21,443 nucleotides of DNA, from positions 164,437 through 185,879 of the forward strand of contig NW_003136331.1 in the NCBI RefSeq assembly GCF_000003605.2. Reading direction: 5' to 3'. Shown piece by piece: positions 9,088 through 20,288 of this stretch. How positions within the stretch are numbered: position 1 is the stretch's first letter; the number at the start of each line of letters is the position of its first letter. The DNA is from Saccoglossus kowalevskii (Eukaryota > Hemichordata > Enteropneusta > Harrimaniidae). A model generated the notes under the pieces. The model was not told the origin of the DNA. It did no database searches and saw only the letters and a list, made by a program, of their open reading frames with translations. A program made the translations under genes and the position numbers.

Positions 9088-9093
9088 GTGAGT

Positions 9094-10295
9094 GTGTTAT
9101 GGATCTAAAAAAATAAATGGATGTACATTTTGTATCCATACGGTGGCGTTACCACATAATAAAACTACGTACAGAGTACTTAGTCTACACTGTTCGTATG
9201 TTTCCCTTATCCAGATATGCGTATTGTTGTTAACTGCTACATCGTCACGCTTTCTAAAGCAAATAATTAAAAATCTAGCTGGGTAATTAACACTTCGTAA
9301 TTAGTAACAATATAAACCAAACATCATTCAGTCCGATATTTTCACTCAACTCATATAGAAATAATACAATCAGAAAAGCGTGTTAAGCAGACCACAAATG
9401 AACACGGAAAATACGATACCAATATACCCTTAAAATAAAGGATTCTTTCAATTAGACGGTGCCTTTTTCACTTTCTCGTAATTGTTATCTTTGTTTTATG
9501 TCGCCGACCCCCGACTCTCCTCGTTCCAACTAGGTCATTGGAGGTCAATGTATTGCCTTTCGTAAATTGTCTCTGAAAAATCCAATTTTGGTCAAAATAT
9601 AATCGGAATAAGATTTCATTTTTCGGGCCGATTTAACGTAGCTAACTGCATTAGTTGTCGATTTAATGAAAGAAATGAAATGAAATTCGTTGCTTTGCTT
9701 AGGTATAATATTGTCTATTTCTCTATGGTTTACATCGCGTGTGTGATTTCACTTGGTTGAGATTTGTTTTTATTGTCTTAAAAAGACTTACCTAATAAAA
9801 CTGAGATATTCAGTTAACATTAGTTTATATCTGCGCTCTAACTCACCACGAAAAGACTAAACAAAAAACAACAGTTAGAGACTAGATTGTGTGTTTTTTT
9901 CAAGAAAATGGAAACTATTTTTCGCGAAAAATCTTTAACGTTCGAAATTGAGAATATTTTTTTTTTTTTTGTATTCGTGGAAATGATTGACAGAGAATCC
10001 CCACGTGACTTCAGCGCTACGCCTCTTTTCTTCCCTCCCTTAGTAATATTCTCAAAGAAAAGAGAAAGAAAGTCGGGAACAACGTTTTGCTAAGGATAGT
10101 CGTCAGAACAAAGCACTGGTAACTGTTAGCGTATGTAATCAACGAGAGCGTTACAGACAAGAGTGTAAGGTGGTAGGGGAGGTGTGACAGTACGGGGTCT
10201 TCCCGATATGATAAGCAGTGCTTATGCGACACAAGTCAATAGGCGGTATACTTCAAAAGCTCGGCTGCTTTGCAGGCATTGGTCCCTAGCTGTAG
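9094..10295. other. Unassigned AT-rich DNA
   Basis: No gene is recognised. There is a run of 14 T at 9957-9970. A pyrimidine-rich step followed by a purine-rich step lies at about 10020-10075. Open frames of about 65-71 codons on both strands (9092-9286, 9887-10093, 10017-10232) show no motifs. Confidence 0.55.
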
Positions 10296-10300
10296 ACGTC

Positions 10301-10612
10301 TTTATATACATATATTAGAGTGAAAACATAAATAATACCTCCCTATATGACGAGGCGAAAACCAGGGGCAAGCTGTGGAAACGTTCTCCTCTCTACTACT
10401 ACTTCAGCCTAGCCACTTTCTCTCTGGCAGTCACACTCTCAGCTGTTTTGTTTTTGTTTTTTTGTACCAGGCGATTTTTTTTTTCAATTTTTGTATAGCC
10501 CTCACGGTGTCGCGAGTTCCGTCCCACAATTCACCGCGCTGATTATCGAACTTAGACCATCCGCCGCTGGCTGCAATTCCACGGAATTATGATATCCACA
10601 AGTTTACACGAG
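10301..10612 (+). other. Possible promoter plus leader exon (weak)
   Basis: TTTATATACATATAT at 10301 is TATA-like. It is followed by pyrimidine-rich sequence with several CAG acceptor-like ends (about 10405-10440) and a more G+C-rich block at 10500-10575. An ATG at 10589 opens eight codons (MISTSLHE) to CACGAG|GTACGA at 10613, a mediocre donor. Each element is common alone; only the order suggests a gene start. Confidence 0.12.
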
Positions 10613-12086
10613 GTACGAACTTCTTCTATTTTTTCTCGTGGTATTGTCTCTTTGAAATGTGTTTATTTCTTGTTTTTACTTGGCGGGACTTGATTGTGCA
10701 CGCTGTGGTCCATTGATTCTACGAAGAAAGACTCTATGCCTGGGTTGGATACATTTCGGCAGCCGCTATTGTGTTCTGCAGAAATACAAGGGAACACAAG
10801 CTCCATTTCAACAAAAATACAAAGAAGAACATGGTAGAATGTGTGTGGACAGAGAGACCATTTCATGGGTCATTAATAGGGAGATGATTTCAATGTCTTT
10901 ATGTGTGTGTGTATTTCCATTTTATTGTATTGTCCATTTCGCACTCTCCTCCCCATCCCCTCCCCTTCCGATGTCCTTTTATACACCCTTAATTGGAGGC
11001 TGCTTGTATTTAAATGGCAAATTAGTCGTAGATAACTTCTGACTGTCGTTGTAAAAAAGATTGGCGCAAGATAGATTAGTCTGTTTGATATCGCCGGGTG
11101 GAATGTTCAATGATGCTCTAGGTGCGTGTGGAAGACCCTACGTTTGATTTTATGAAGCTATGACGAATTTAAAAATATATATTGTGAATTATTGAGTGTA
11201 GTAGTAGTATCATTATATTGTATTTATTGCATAAAAGGTGGGGTGCGATTTGTGATTGTTAGCAGGGTCTTCTACTGCAATGATTGGAATAAATCCCTTT
11301 TCAATGTTAGTTTTGTTACTGACTTATTTAGTATTTTAGTACTACCTGCGTGGCATGGTAGTTGCTTGAAATGTACAAATTGTTGTTGTGTTTGTTTTTT
11401 CGTTCGAAATATTAGTTTTTTTTACTGTGCAGTGTTATTTTGGGTTGTTCAATTTAGCCTGGTAATATACGTACCTTGTAATGAACTATGTTTGTCAATT
11501 TTAGGATGTTGATTTCTTTGATGATGTTTCCATCGTGACCCTGAAATGGGAATTTATATAACATGTTACTTTGGCGGCTGTTACTCCTAAAAACACTGTT
11601 TAATTTTTGTATAAGACTGCTACAATTATCGATGCGCCTCTTTTGTTTTTGTGGTGATGGTCATTGCTAATTAGTTTGTGGTGGGTGTCAGTTATGATAG
11701 AGGATAGTTATAACACACCTACTATGATACACCCATTACCAATATGGTTTCCTTTCTTTTGTGTGGGTTTGTTCGCCGTAGCGTCGACCCCCACAGCATG
11801 GACGTGATTGAGCCATTCTCCCCAAAACAACCCCGATTGGTCTTAAAATTACTCAACTTGCCTCGGGTTATGAAATCGTAGTTGAATCTCCCTAACTCGG
11901 CCAGTCGTGGATGCTGTCGTTTGTGGTCAGATGATGCCGTTGAAATCTAAAATGTTTTTTTTTTATCTCTTCTATCTACGCATCGATATGTGTAAGCGTT
12001 ATTGTAGTGGAACGTATTTAATTCGCATTATGTAAAAAGTGGGATATATAAATAAAACACTTTAATAAAAAAAATCAAAGACGATG
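10613..12086. other. Unassigned DNA, T/G-rich on the plus strand
   Basis: A 127-codon open frame (10659-11042) and a 106-codon frame (11192-11512) are present but are rich in C, F, V and L from T/G-rich DNA, without motifs. At 12043-12075 TATATAAATAAAAC and TTTAATAAAAAAAATC hold two AATAAA hexamers and a run of eight A, compatible with a transcript 3' end or a short retroposed tail; unproven. Confidence 0.5.
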
Positions 12087-12197
12087 CTTTCTCTCTCTCT
12101 CTCTCTCTCTCTTCCTCGCTAACTCTCTATCCCTCCTCTCTTTCTGTCTCTTTCTCTCTCTCTCTCTCTCTCACTCTCCCTCGGTCTCTCTTTTTTT
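12087..12197. repeat. Polypyrimidine tract with two (CT)n blocks
   Basis: About 110 nt are almost pure C/T on the plus strand, with long CT dinucleotide runs at about 12090-12112 and 12151-12171 separated by an imperfect stretch. On the minus strand this is a GA-rich tract, which can bind GAGA-type factors or adopt triplex structure. It is probably a simple microsatellite. Confidence 0.95.
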
Positions 12198-12737
12198 ACG
12201 TACAAATCAGTATAAATATGCTATGTTTTGTTTGATTTAAACTGGTCTTATTTTTCTGCTACAGAAAATTCTAAAACTACAATGTGTGTATGTTTCCTTT
12301 AAGCACAAACACACACAGTTTGTCCTAAATTCAAGCACATACGAAGTGTATGGGTGCTGACGTTGTGCGCGTCAGACCATGATCTATGCGTTACATGTTT
12401 TACATACCAAGTTCAATTAGACTCAAAAGTAACGTCATCGTAAAATATATTGAGTGAAATTGTAGAACGGCCAGCAATGTCGAGATTCTTGATACAGTTA
12501 GTGTACAGTGACAATCCCAGGTGTACACTATGCAATTGTCCGTGAGAAACCCACTACTGCAGGCGTAGAAATAACATGTTTTCTAACAAATATTTGAAGT
12601 GCACGGCAAACTAAACAAATTTATAAAAAATACAAGAAGCGGGGAGAATGTCGGCACTTGGTAGCGGACAATCACCGATGCGTCGATATAGTTCTTTGCA
12701 CCAGTCATCGATTGGGTCAATACCGGCATGTACGACC
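12198..12737. other. Unassigned DNA
   Basis: Nothing recognised apart from a short CA-rich patch near 12306-12318. If the minus-strand first exon just to the right is real, this stretch would be its first intron. Confidence 0.5.
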
Positions 12738-12743
12738 ACTCAC

Positions 12744-12771
12744 CGGGAAGAATTTCCACCTTCGCCGCCAT
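12744..12771 (-). CDS. Candidate first coding exon, minus strand (MAAKVEILP)
   Basis: On the minus strand GTCAATATGGCGGCGAAG starts a frame reading MAAKVEILP, then CCCG|GTGAGT (donor occupying 12743-12738). That is nine codons plus one base, phase 1. ATGGCGGC is a frequent start in animal genes and matches the YY1 core (ATGGCGGC), which often overlaps initiation sites. Upstream, at 12931-12937, a TATATAG-type box precedes a G+C-rich block, placing a start site near 12905. The leader would contain a 21-codon upstream frame (starting MASDTAYTT), which weighs against efficient use of this start. An upstream in-frame ATG 24 bases away is an alternative start. The protein is not recognised and no second exon is found. 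Confidence 0.22.
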
Positions 12772-12924
12772 ATTGACGAGAGCTACAAAATACATTACGA
12801 TTTCACGCCAATTTGTCCCCAGTGAAAAAGTTTTAATCAAATGAAAATCATTTTAGCTGGCGCGTGTTTCTGTAAAGTTGTGTATGCTGTATCAGAAGCC
12901 ATGAATCTGCCCGAGCCTCGCGGG

Positions 12925-12940
12925 GAACCCTATATAGTGT
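12925..12940 (-). promoter_or_regulatory. Candidate TATA box for the minus-strand exon
   Basis: The minus strand reads CACTATATAGGGTTCCCCG, a TATA-like word followed by G+C-rich sequence. It lies about 160 nt upstream of the ATGGCGGCG start at 12771, a plausible leader length. The word is partly palindromic, so its strand is not fixed by sequence. Confidence 0.2.
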
Positions 12941-14350
12941 AGAACACCGTAAATGGTTCACCATATAAAATGCCTGAGTCTGTTTTTCGATATTTTAAAA
13001 TTGGCATACTGGATAATCCGCAGACATAAACATTTTTCTTCTAGATTATTTAGAGCGTTTATAAAACCATCGATTTTGTAAATAATATGTTTCCACCTTA
13101 GCTATCATGATTGTTTTATTTTACTGTGATTCGCTACTATGTGTTGACCGACAAGACTAAAATAATTACAATTGCTTGTTTATTTTATTTTATTTTTTCT
13201 ATTGTCGATAAAATAAGATTTTCATGAAACAATTTCAAGTTGATGTTAAAACAGCGGTTCGTAATCAAAGTCTTCTCACTGGGTGTTGTAATTATCCGTA
13301 TAAAAGTATGTCTTTGACACCATCGTAGTGTAAACCGCGCCTGAGTCGCATTCGGCATTATGTCACTTCGGTTTGCTGTAAGCTGCGTGTACTAAATACT
13401 ACTAGAATTCTATTTGGCAGTACTATTTCTCTTTTCTGGTGGATTTTACCCCAGTCTATTCATGCTTCGACTCTCCTTTGTCTCTGTGCTTTTCTATTCG
13501 CTTTTTGTGTCGCCCATCCGACTGTAGCTAACAGCTCACTTATTATTCGCCAAATACCTACTTAATTTAGTCCTCACAATTAAGGAATTAGCCGTTACGT
13601 TTAGACCAACGGCATAGTACAATTCGATTCAGACCCGTCTTGGATGCTTACACTGTGAATCGTACCGCTATCGAGCCATCTTATCAACACAGTTTTCCTT
13701 ACATGCCAACATATTATAATCTCAGAACAACCACACATTCTAAACATCAATATTTTCGACAGTATATAAAAGGAATATCCTAATTTACTATTTCCTCTGA
13801 TCTGTTTCAACCACTGTGACCAAACGAGTATGTCCAGGCATAGTAACATTAGAGGAGGAACATTGTAAAAGATATTCCGACGACTCCACTCCTTGTTCTT
13901 AGTTGAACTCGTGCCGACTATCTTTCTCCGGTTATCCGACCTATCTACTTCGCCCGGACACTACCAAGTTTCTCCCATTGTCTTCCTGGGTCTTACTACC
14001 ACTTCACCTCCGTAGTAACATCGATATCGCTATACGTTTTATTGTTACAGTAGTTGGTTGGTTTCTCGCAGTCATCTTCTCTAGACCCCACGCATCCATG
14101 CCCTATCGCTTACACGGCTCTTTCGCATAATGTGTATGGTTTGCATCGTGTCTTCCCGGCCACATATTCTTTCCCATGGCAGTACATACAACGTTCAATC
14201 TGTGCCAGTAAACACACCCATATTTCGCACTCGTACTTTAAAAGAACAGGCTCTTCGGTCAGTCGATAAGTTTTTTTTTTTCCATTTTAACCGGAAGCCT
14301 GGATCGTACCGCCAAGGGTATAGTGTAGCAAAAAACATCTAGCGCTTTAG
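12941..14350. other. Unassigned DNA
   Basis: No gene is recognised. A short TTTTA repeat lies at about 13179-13199. Open frames of 70-82 codons (13601-13849 minus, 13903-14130 plus, 14054-14342 plus) have no motifs. An acceptor-like ATTTTACCCCAG lies near 13454. Confidence 0.5.
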
Positions 14351-14364
14351 TGCATTTCTATGAG

Positions 14365-14394
14365 TTTTTTCTGTGTCTTGCGTTCTCCCTGCAG
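14365..14394 (+). other. Strong isolated splice-acceptor-like site
   Basis: GTTTTTTCTGTGTCTTGCG leads into TTCTCCCTGCAG ending at 14394, followed by G, a near-ideal 3' splice site. Downstream, only one frame is open, for 12 codons before TGA (beginning GIRSPFILTG), so if used it would start a terminal coding exon or a non-coding exon. No partner donor is assigned. Confidence 0.2.
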
Positions 14395-17100
14395 GCGGCA
14401 TTAGAAGCCCCTTTATTTTGACCGGGGTATTTTGAGAACAGCTTCCAGCAAACAGCGTGGCAGATTGGGCATCGCGTTCAAACGTCGGATTAAATCTTGG
14501 TGGGTATTCTGTTTTTCAATAGCGGCTGGATACTGTACACATTGTTATATCGCACTGCTCCAGTAAAGACAAGCCCGGCTCTATATTGTACATTCATGAC
14601 TACTATATATTGCAAAATTTGTTCCTTTCATATTTTACTAAATATGTGATTCCCTGTTGCTCCGCCCACTGTTATGACAGTTATGGCCACCTAGCGTGCG
14701 ATAACTGTGGAGGGTTAAATTTAGATGGACTTGCACCTCTGAAAAGAATCCTGAAAAAAAAGAATTGGCACTGGGTGTATACTATAAAGTTTGTTTCCAA
14801 ACACACTATATGTCCACACGCTTTGTTCTGTGTTCAATTGCATGTAAATATCAACCTTTAGCGGAGCCAGTTTGTTGTTGTATCTTTTTTTCGAAACTAG
14901 ACATTTTGGCGAGGGACAATAAATTAGCACAAAGATAGGCTCACAATGATTTCTGTCAACTCCACTGACAAAGTTCATTAGAAGCATACACCGAGGCGAC
15001 CTCATTTGCATGCGGCAATTTGTCTCAGCTTTGTCAGAGAGTTTGTTAAATTAGTGCTTTCTATGGGGATCCTTTGTGGAGCAATAACAGTCCTTTGTAT
15101 TCGATAGATGCAACCACACTGACAACTTTAGATTCATTAAAGCTAGATATGTGTATCCGCTAATTGGCGGGTCATTGACAGACTGTGCTTCAAAGATGAC
15201 ATGTATATCATCTCTGAAAATCTGTCCCAAGTTTGGATAGAACGGCAGTTTCCCACGACAGTAGTGCATCAATGAGTGTCAACGCAACGTGTGGGTACTG
15301 ATGTCTTCTTTGTTGTAAACACCTCTCATCTCGGAAGCTCAACAATAAATATATTAATTTGTGATTTCCATGAAATGAAGGATGAGCACACGAATCGGCA
15401 GTCAGATTTATCTGGCGTTCATCTCTGTATAAAAATAAAAACAAAAACATTCGCATTTTCGATATCCATATATGAGAAAAAATCAAGATCGCCCACTACC
15501 GCCTCCTCTGTCGGTGAAACATGCCTTCACACCCACCCAGCTATGTATCCACCAGCCGCTGTATGCTCGCACTAACCATGGTTAACAGTAACCTTTGTGA
15601 CGCACTCGACCTACCAGAGAAATTGTGTTCACGCCGATCCTATCCGATGTTTTCAGATTATGCAGCCTTCTGTCATATATTGCTGAATCGCTGCGTGATT
15701 TCTAACAACAATTGCAATCATTTTATTAAGAGTAGCAAAAAGAATTACATATTTCGTGACGGTTATGAAGTGAATAGCATGGACAAATTGATAATATAAC
15801 CACCCTCCGTTCAATCTTCCACCGCTATCTGAAAACGGCACAAAGATTCAGCGGAACCGCATATCCTTGATAGCAATTTTTTTATCAACGATTTTTAAAT
15901 AGATCCAAATCTTTTGAGAAATTGTAAAGCCATCGAGTCTACGTGGGCTACTGAAAGCTGTCTTTGAAAAAGACTACTATTCCCTTACTACCATCAGCAT
16001 CCATAGTCCATGCTATCGAGTCATTGGCTTTGTATGCTTTATCGTATTTGTTTTGATATATCATCTGTGCGTCCTCGTCATTTTGATATCTTAGCCTGGA
16101 AATCTACCCGTATAATATCGGGGTCAGAATGACGTCACATTGTCTTGGGTCTTATCTTTAACCTCAAGTTCATTTCTTTATGCTGAGTCTCAAGAGGGTC
16201 TTTCGAATATTGCGGAAATATTGTCGGAAACCTAAGTACGTGTACGTTTTTTTTTTTCAAGTTGCTACGCGATGAGCAGAGGAAATTGGCATCTTGTTCG
16301 AAGCACGAGCAGGTTCATGCAATGTCAATTATATTTCAGAGCGATTCTAAAGTTTTAGCAATTATCCTTCGAAAAAATAAACGTAAGAAACTCTGTTACA
16401 TTTTTTGTATTTTTTTAATTTTTCACGCTTTTTTGCAATCCACACCCATTGATTCCGACGTAAATGAAGATTGCTGTATTACCTTCATAATCAGCCGGCT
16501 TTTGTCGGCCGAATTTTAACCAGACGAAAAAATAAAAACGAATAGCCTCGGGTTTTTTGTCACAGTGTATGTATGAACTGGGCTGGAGCGTTGAAATTAA
16601 TCAAACGAGACCGCCTTTAGTAGCTTGCAATCATCGCTCAAAAATTAATTATGTCTTTACGTATAGACTTGGGACCGTGGACATGGCGCGTATTCACATG
16701 TATCGATAAGCAACCTAGCTCGCAGAACAGATTTCGAATGTTTGTTGTTTAATAGTATTACACACAAAAAATCTATAAAATCAACAAAGACTAGCCAATA
16801 TATATATATGAGATGGCCCAAAATGCTAGTTGCTACGGGTGACGCATTTCGATCACGCTTTAAACACCTTAAAGCGAGTGAGAAACTGTGAAAATAATGT
16901 ATATGTGTTTCCAATTTCGTTCACAAATATAGCCATATTTTAGAAATACTGGAACTAAATAAAGAAGCATGCACATATACGTGTACTAGTATATTGAAAT
17001 TGAATTACTTGTTAATATCACGGGAGTGTATTAAGGCGGAGCATAATATAGAGTACCGGTCCTTGATATGGAAATGCTATAAGAGCAGTTTACAGACGGA
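14395..17100. other. Unassigned DNA
   Basis: No gene or repeat family is recognised. Open frames of 62-99 codons on both strands overlap one another at 14586-15841 and 16262-16914 and look accidental. Short landmarks: a perfect 12-bp palindrome TAACCATGGTTA at 15573-15584, a TGACGTCA (CRE-type) octamer at 16130, a run of ten T near 16248, and a short TA repeat near 16800. Confidence 0.5.
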
Positions 17101-17106
17101 GTTTTC

Positions 17107-17301
17107 ATGGCGGAGACTTACAATCACCGATTGTTGTACGCCATCGTTTCAATGTATATCATAAAATCCGTTGACAGCGGAATAATTACCCATTTTTTTT
17201 CCAACAAAGCAAGTGTTCAGTTCGAGATGATGACAAAATTCTGGTCTGACGAATCGCCCACCCTGTACCGGCATATTCATGTGGTATTACATGACCTCTG
17301 A
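17107..17301 (+). CDS. Possible small open frame, 64 aa, unknown
   Basis: ATGGCGGAGACTTACAATC begins a 64-codon frame ending at TGA. The +4 G is favourable but the -3 base is T. Its composition is unremarkable (MAETYNHRLLYAIVSMYI at the start, DESPTLYRHIHVVLHDL at the end), with no signal peptide or domain that I recognise. A good donor-like ACAAG|GTATGT lies 37 bases past the stop, at 17339. This length is expected by chance in a window of this size, so it is listed only because of the ATGGCGG start. Confidence 0.12.
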   Translation: MAETYNHRLLYAIVSMYIIKSVDSGIITHFFSNKASVQFEMMTKFWSDESPTLYRHIHVVLHDL

Positions 17302-18223
17302 CTTATTGGGCTGTTGTTGTCTAATCAATATGTACAAGGTATGTCAATTTGATAGTAAACCTGCCGCAACGTTGTGAAATAGACAATAAAGTCTGACATT
17401 TCCGGTACCAGGCAACCACGATGTCGATTTCTATGCAAATCTGTCCACGATTGAGCTAGGGGTCCTCCTGGGACTAAGGTGATGATGGGACAGCAATGAT
17501 TCGGTTCGTTAGGTGCCGCAGGTTGTCATTGCCTCAAGTCATAGTTCCGCTAATCATTTTATAAGCGAAACTACAGCCAGCTTCCGTATCATCGTTGGCT
17601 GGCGTGTTTACGTGAAAACCACCTAAATACAAGCCAAGTGTTCAGCCGATAACTCACTCACTATACGATTGGCTTCCGACATGAAAGTCTGTCAGGTTTG
17701 TTCAAGTTTATGTTGACTTAACAATTTAATTTATTGATAATCCATGAACTCAACTTGTAACAAGTGTGATGTGTTCGTTGTATAGAGCCTCGCTTTCACT
17801 TTATTGGTACGTTTTTCATAAAACCACTTTTATTGAGTTAAAACGTTTTTATTTCTATTTTGATTACTTGTCTCCATGCGTTCTAGACTCCTGAGGTTCA
17901 TTGACTAAGGTGTAATGTTGTAGGTGGTGACGGCGGTGTTGTTGTGTTCACTTTTCATGTAATCATGGCTCTGTAATGAATTCCCATGTGTGTAATTGCG
18001 TTATGAAATTAACTGATGTCATGTATTTCAGTGGTTATGTAGAACCTAAAGTCATGTATACATTCTGTTAACCGCAGGTATGATTACTTAATGTCATGAA
18101 ACCGAACTTTGTTGTTGTTTTGTGGTGAAGGTAGGCGGGTGTGGTGGGTCGTGACAATTTTGTTTTCAAGGGTTAAAAATAACGACGATTCAAATTGAAG
18201 TAATTATGCTTTACTATTCGCTC
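17302..18223. other. Unassigned DNA
   Basis: No gene is recognised. An octamer-type ATGCAAAT lies at 17433-17440; one such word is expected by chance at this scale. T/G-rich stretches lie near 17920 and 18110. Confidence 0.5.
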
Positions 18224-18253
18224 TTTGTTTGTTTGTTTGTTTGTTTGTTTGTG
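18224..18253. repeat. (TTTG)7 microsatellite
   Basis: Seven perfect TTTG units run from 18224 to 18251, then TG. On the minus strand this is a (CAAA)n tract, a form seen at the 3' end of some non-LTR retroelements and SINEs. Confidence 0.97.
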
Positions 18254-18365
18254 ACATTTACCCATGCATACTCTTTGTTTTTACATCCACTACTGCCCGA
18301 GCCGACAAAATTGCCCCGGGCCGGCTGAGACATTTATCAAAGCCTCCTGGACCCCTACCGTCATC
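18254..18365 (-). mobile_element. Possible retroelement 3' fragment ending in (CAAA)n (weak)
   Basis: Immediately right of the TTTG tract is a locally G+C-rich block (including GCCCCGGGCCGGCTGAG at about 18312-18328) unlike its AT-rich surroundings. On the minus strand it runs into GTAAATGTCACAAAC and then the CAAA tract, the order expected for a SINE or truncated LINE followed by its tail. I find no promoter boxes, coding remnant or target-site duplication, so a plain microsatellite beside a G+C-rich patch is equally possible. Confidence 0.15.
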
Positions 18366-19492
18366 AGACTTAGGTGTTACGGTACGAATTTGGAATTGAA
18401 TATATTTGAAGAAAATCCAAAATTTACATAAGAAAATTAATAAGTGTTGATTCTTTTCTTGTAAACGCCACGGACAACGGCACACACGTGATGGATGTGA
18501 ATGTCGGTAATGTGAATGCAATAATTTGTAATCAAACTGCCGGTTTATTTATTTTTTACTTATTTTGTTAGTGTCGCCTCAAATAAATTTTCATTAATTT
18601 GCAAAAATATGCTGTTTCAAGACTCTAAGATATTGAATGATAAGTCACTTCCAATTTACATATGACTGCTTGTTTGGGTAAGTTATACCTGTGCCCTGTT
18701 GAAGTCATTTATTCGCCGATATGATTCACTAATTTAATAAATACTCTTCAAGCTACCAAGATGTTTTTTTTTATTCTGTTTTGTATAATCATTTAAACAA
18801 TCAATTTTCCGTGATTTTAATCGTAAAGTGCGCAAAACCCATTTTTCATTTTGTCAATGATTTTGATTGTGAGGATGTCAAAACTCTGCATCCGTTAAAA
18901 TGTCTCTTTATCTGACGTCGCGAGTATTGCATTAACATCATTTTTTACTATAGTACCGTCCATAACAATAGATCGGGGACACTAAGCGTGACATTTACAG
19001 CATTTTGAAATTTATACTGTCGATTTTTACTAAGCCATTAACGTCAAAATCGCAAAACTGAACACAGAGCTTACTGACTGTGCTTTATTATCGGGGTCAG
19101 CCCACTTCCAAAAGCATTTCAAACGGAACGTCGTGGATTTATTACTACACCTCGTCGGAATTCCCTGTTCCCTACTTGGCCTTTCATGTATATTACGGGG
19201 TTCAAACACCGGGTACTAATGGCAACACTTGGAATAACTGCTCATGTCTTATTTCTTCCGATGACGTCATTAAATTAGTGTGTGTGGTATTTGGAATGAT
19301 ACGATTTGTAACTGCATCTAGCTCCTACATGTGCACTTGTGAAAAATCCATGGGGAACTTATTGTGGCGGTCATTTTTATTTATTAAAACCAATTTTATT
19401 CATTTCATGGCCTGGTGCATTAAGAAATATGAAGTAATGTTTCGATATCAAAACGCGAAATCTGATTAGCTACAAGGGCTGACCCGCTGTGT
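18366..19492. other. Unassigned DNA
   Basis: Mostly AT-rich. A 129-codon frame at 19080-19469 lacks an ATG at its left end and has no motifs. A perfect ATGACGTCAT (CRE-type palindrome) lies at 19261-19270. Confidence 0.5.
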
Positions 19493-19525
19493 TGTGATTG
19501 GCTGGACGGACTGACCCCAATCACA
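19493..19525. promoter_or_regulatory. Inverted pair of CCAAT boxes in a 9-bp inverted repeat
   Basis: TGTGATTGG (19493-19501) and CCAATCACA (19517-19525) are exact reverse complements separated by 15 nt. Each contains a CCAAT core with flanks suitable for NF-Y (GATTGG/CCAATC). The surrounding 19480-19830 is richer in CpG than most of the window. This could be a bidirectional promoter element, but no TATA box or start site is assigned. Confidence 0.35.
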
Positions 19526-20288
19526 TGCCGGGGAAACTGAAAGCCGCACTCGTGCACCTCTTCAATCGGGCTGCTTACGGTGGGAACGTTTCGGTCTTCT
19601 TTAATGATGTGTGTGACTTAAGGCGATATTGTTATTAAGCCGAGTAGGCAGTACACTTTAACAAGCGGATTCGTGCTGTCTGTGGAGGAAGAAACGAAAA
19701 TTGCCGACGATTTGAAAAACGAAAATCACCGACCGACCTTGATATGATGACAGATCAGGCGGATCATTTCGTTGCTGTTGTTAGAGGGCGCCATTCAAAC
19801 CGCGATGTTCCGTTGAAGTAGTACGGGATGTTTGTAAACAATACCTCCGCCATGGAAATGAATATATGATGTGAAAACATGAAGGACTTCAGCAATATTT
19901 GATGTACAATTAACTATGTTTCAGATTGACATTAAATGGCGACACTTAAAATAGTCCATATTTGTATTCAATAAATTTCATATTTTCATGATAAGAATTG
20001 CAGCTAAGATTTTTCATCAGTTCTGACAAACTGAATTTTTTGCTAGTTTATGTATTAAACGGTTCTTTGAATGGCGCAATTAGCGATACAATTTTCTACT
20101 GATGAGTTAGCGTTCGTCAGATGACCTACTGAGACGGCAGACAGAGAGTCGGACAGGCAAGAAGAGTGACGAATGACAGTCAATCGCCGTGCGTTTAAAT
20201 CACAATCCAAATCGACTAAAATACCCACTTTGAAACCAAAAATCGACTCAATTCGAGACGTTAATGATGTATCTTCTCGCCAGGGGTC
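19526..20288. other. Moderately CpG-rich DNA, no gene assigned
   Basis: It contains an imperfect local duplication around 19693-19732, where ACGAAAATTGCCGAC resembles ACGAAAATCACCGAC. A minus-strand ATGGCGGAGG start near 19854 opens only 29 codons. A 97-codon minus frame at 20055-20348 has no recognisable motif. Confidence 0.45.

Noticed and set aside
10659-11042. 127-codon open frame
   Set aside because: Biased composition from T/G-rich DNA, no domain, and no convincing flanking splice sites.
15276-15575. 99-codon open frame overlapping a minus-strand frame
   Set aside because: Begins on GTG and overlaps an equally long frame on the other strand; neither has motifs.
15004-17440. Octamer words ATTTGCAT (15004) and ATGCAAAT (17433)
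   Set aside because: Isolated and near chance expectation.
16130-19270. Two TGACGTCA (CRE-type) octamers, at 16130 and 19262
   Set aside because: Far apart, with no nearby start site; two occurrences are only slightly above chance.
19080-19469. 129-codon open frame
   Set aside because: It starts on GTG rather than ATG, with no acceptor in front and no recognisable domain.
19782-19791. TAGAGGGCGC, matching the core of the CTCF motif
   Set aside because: The upstream part of the motif is absent, and a ten-base degenerate core of this kind is expected about once by chance on both strands of this window.
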